The notes under the pieces: generated by a model
What the model was told of the DNA's origin: nothing
What the model saw: the letters and a program-made list of their open reading frames with translations, nothing else
Databases searched by the model: none
Translations under genes and position numbers: made by a program
Source of the DNA: Promethearchaeota archaeon
GTDB lineage: Archaea > Asgardarchaeota > Lokiarchaeia > Sigyniarchaeales > SOKP01
Length of the DNA: 5,548 nt
Reading direction: 5' to 3'
Assembly: GCA_019058135.1 (NCBI GenBank)
Contig: JAHLWE010000479.1
Span: 1 to 5,548, forward strand
Shown here: piece by piece, positions 4,890 to 5,548 of the stretch
Layout: every line of letters begins with the position of its first letter
How positions within the stretch are numbered: the first letter of the stretch is position 1

Positions 4890-5548
4890 CTAATCAAAAA
4901 CTTCCTTTTTCAGAAATTTTTTCCATGTATTTTCAAAACATCCATATTTGGAAGGAATATCTCTTACAGCATCCCATTCGATGATTATTCTACCATTTTT
5001 CAGCTGAATAGTTTGGATTTTATTTGATAAATTTAAATTATTATAAATAAATTTATATTCTTTAAGATTATCTGGAGGTATAATATATTTTTCGGATAAC
5101 GAATCATTTAACTTATTTCTTAATACTAAGTAAGAGCCCCTACTACTTCCAAATGAGAGATGGTAATTTAATATTGCTTTTAAGAAGAATAACTGAGTAA
5201 GAAGTGCATCTTTTACTCGTAAGTATTCAATAATTTCAGTATTAAATTTTAGTGTTATTAATTTATTAATTTTATTTAATTGATCTTGAATTGCTAAAAT
5301 TTCGGCTTCGAGACCTTTTAATGGACGAATAATTCCACCATATTTTGACATCCTATATTGTATCTGGTCTAATAGTTTATTTGTTGTTAAGGATTTTTCA
5401 CTATCAGAAAAAGAATTTTCCAATACAATAGCGAATTCATGTATTAAATTAACAATTTCATTTTTGACTTTATTTTGAAAATTCTTATGATTTATTAATT
5501 GATAACTATTATATAAATGCGCTATTTTTTGTGAGGCTCTTAATCCAC
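4890..5548 (-). CDS. FAD-dependent oxidoreductase, C-terminal part (5' end outside the window)
   Basis: The frame is open from the right edge for 218 codons to TAG at 4892-4890, so the gene starts beyond 5548. A TTG at 5423 is not the start, because family-like sequence continues 41 codons further upstream. That visible end, GLRASQKIA (1-9), resembles the last FAD-contact motif of FAD_oxidored-type and fumarate-reductase-like flavoproteins, where an xxxLRAxxxIA helix packs on the flavin. A helical region follows: QYRMSKYGGIIRP (from about residue 63; M-x3-G-I-x-R pattern), an amphipathic stretch, then LLTQLFFLKAIL and SRGSYLV (around 135-141). The C-terminus has VRDIP and FENTWKKF, similar to the VRPIP...WFE..W ending I recall for this family. 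The dinucleotide-binding N-terminus is not visible, so FAD binding is inferred. The role is probably oxidation or reduction of a sugar-derived substrate. No membrane segment is evident. Confidence 0.55.
   Translation of the reverse strand, partial: GLRASQKIAHLYNSYQLINHKNFQNKVKNEIVNLIHEFAIVLENSFSDSEKSLTTNKLLDQIQYRMSKYGGIIRPLKGLEAEILAIQDQLNKINKLITLKFNTEIIEYLRVKDALLTQLFFLKAILNYHLSFGSSRGSYLVLRNKLNDSLSEKYIIPPDNLKEYKFIYNNLNLSNKIQTIQLKNGRIIIEWDAVRDIPSKYGCFENTWKKFLKKEVFD

Noticed and set aside
4890..5423. Stand-alone small protein starting at TTG 5423
   Set aside because: The same frame continues without a stop to the window edge and carries the GLRASQKIA motif, so this is the C-terminal part of a larger gene.

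Overview
The window is a very AT-rich stretch (coding DNA near 30% GC, the main spacer near 13%). It reads like a low-GC archaeal chromosome: A/T-only promoter-like boxes, mostly absent Shine-Dalgarno sites (possible leaderless transcripts), and a gene mix common in large Asgard-type archaeal genomes. The archaeal assignment is an inference; a low-GC bacterium is not excluded. No tRNA, rRNA, CRISPR array or transposase gene was seen.

Layout. 1-314 (-): N-terminal part of a probable GH38/GH57-like glycoside hydrolase with a TTG start and a clear Shine-Dalgarno site. 315-532: AT-rich divergent spacer with a 19-bp palindrome, a TATA-like box and a hairpin. 533-1444 (+): DapA-fold (dihydrodipicolinate synthase family) aldolase/lyase that keeps the Schiff-base lysine but lacks the DapA tyrosines and substrate-carboxylate arginine. 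1447-2820 (-): Old Yellow Enzyme-type flavin oxidoreductase with a C-terminal four-cysteine Fe-S motif. 2821-2876: short divergent promoter spacer. 2877-3509 (+): ThuA-like protein. 3543-4550 (+): Gfo/Idh/MocA dehydrogenase with no usable canonical start codon for its NAD-binding N-terminus. About 4575-4808 (-): eroded fragment of an acyl-CoA synthetase, richer in GC than its surroundings. 4890-5548 (-): C-terminal part of a probable FAD-dependent oxidoreductase that runs off the window.

Working together. A ThuA protein, a Gfo/Idh/MocA dehydrogenase, a DapA-fold aldolase, two flavoprotein oxidoreductases and a glycoside hydrolase suggest an accessory locus for oxidative breakdown of sugars, glycosides or sugar acids. 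Precedents are ThuA/ThuB-type 3-keto-sugar metabolism and DapA-fold keto-sugar-acid aldolases. The genes alternate in strand, so this is a neighbourhood and not one operon; only ThuA and Gfo look co-transcribed. The substrate cannot be read from the sequence. No clearly new system is visible. The most unusual points are the missing Gfo start, the acyl-CoA synthetase relic and the altered active site of the DapA-like enzyme.
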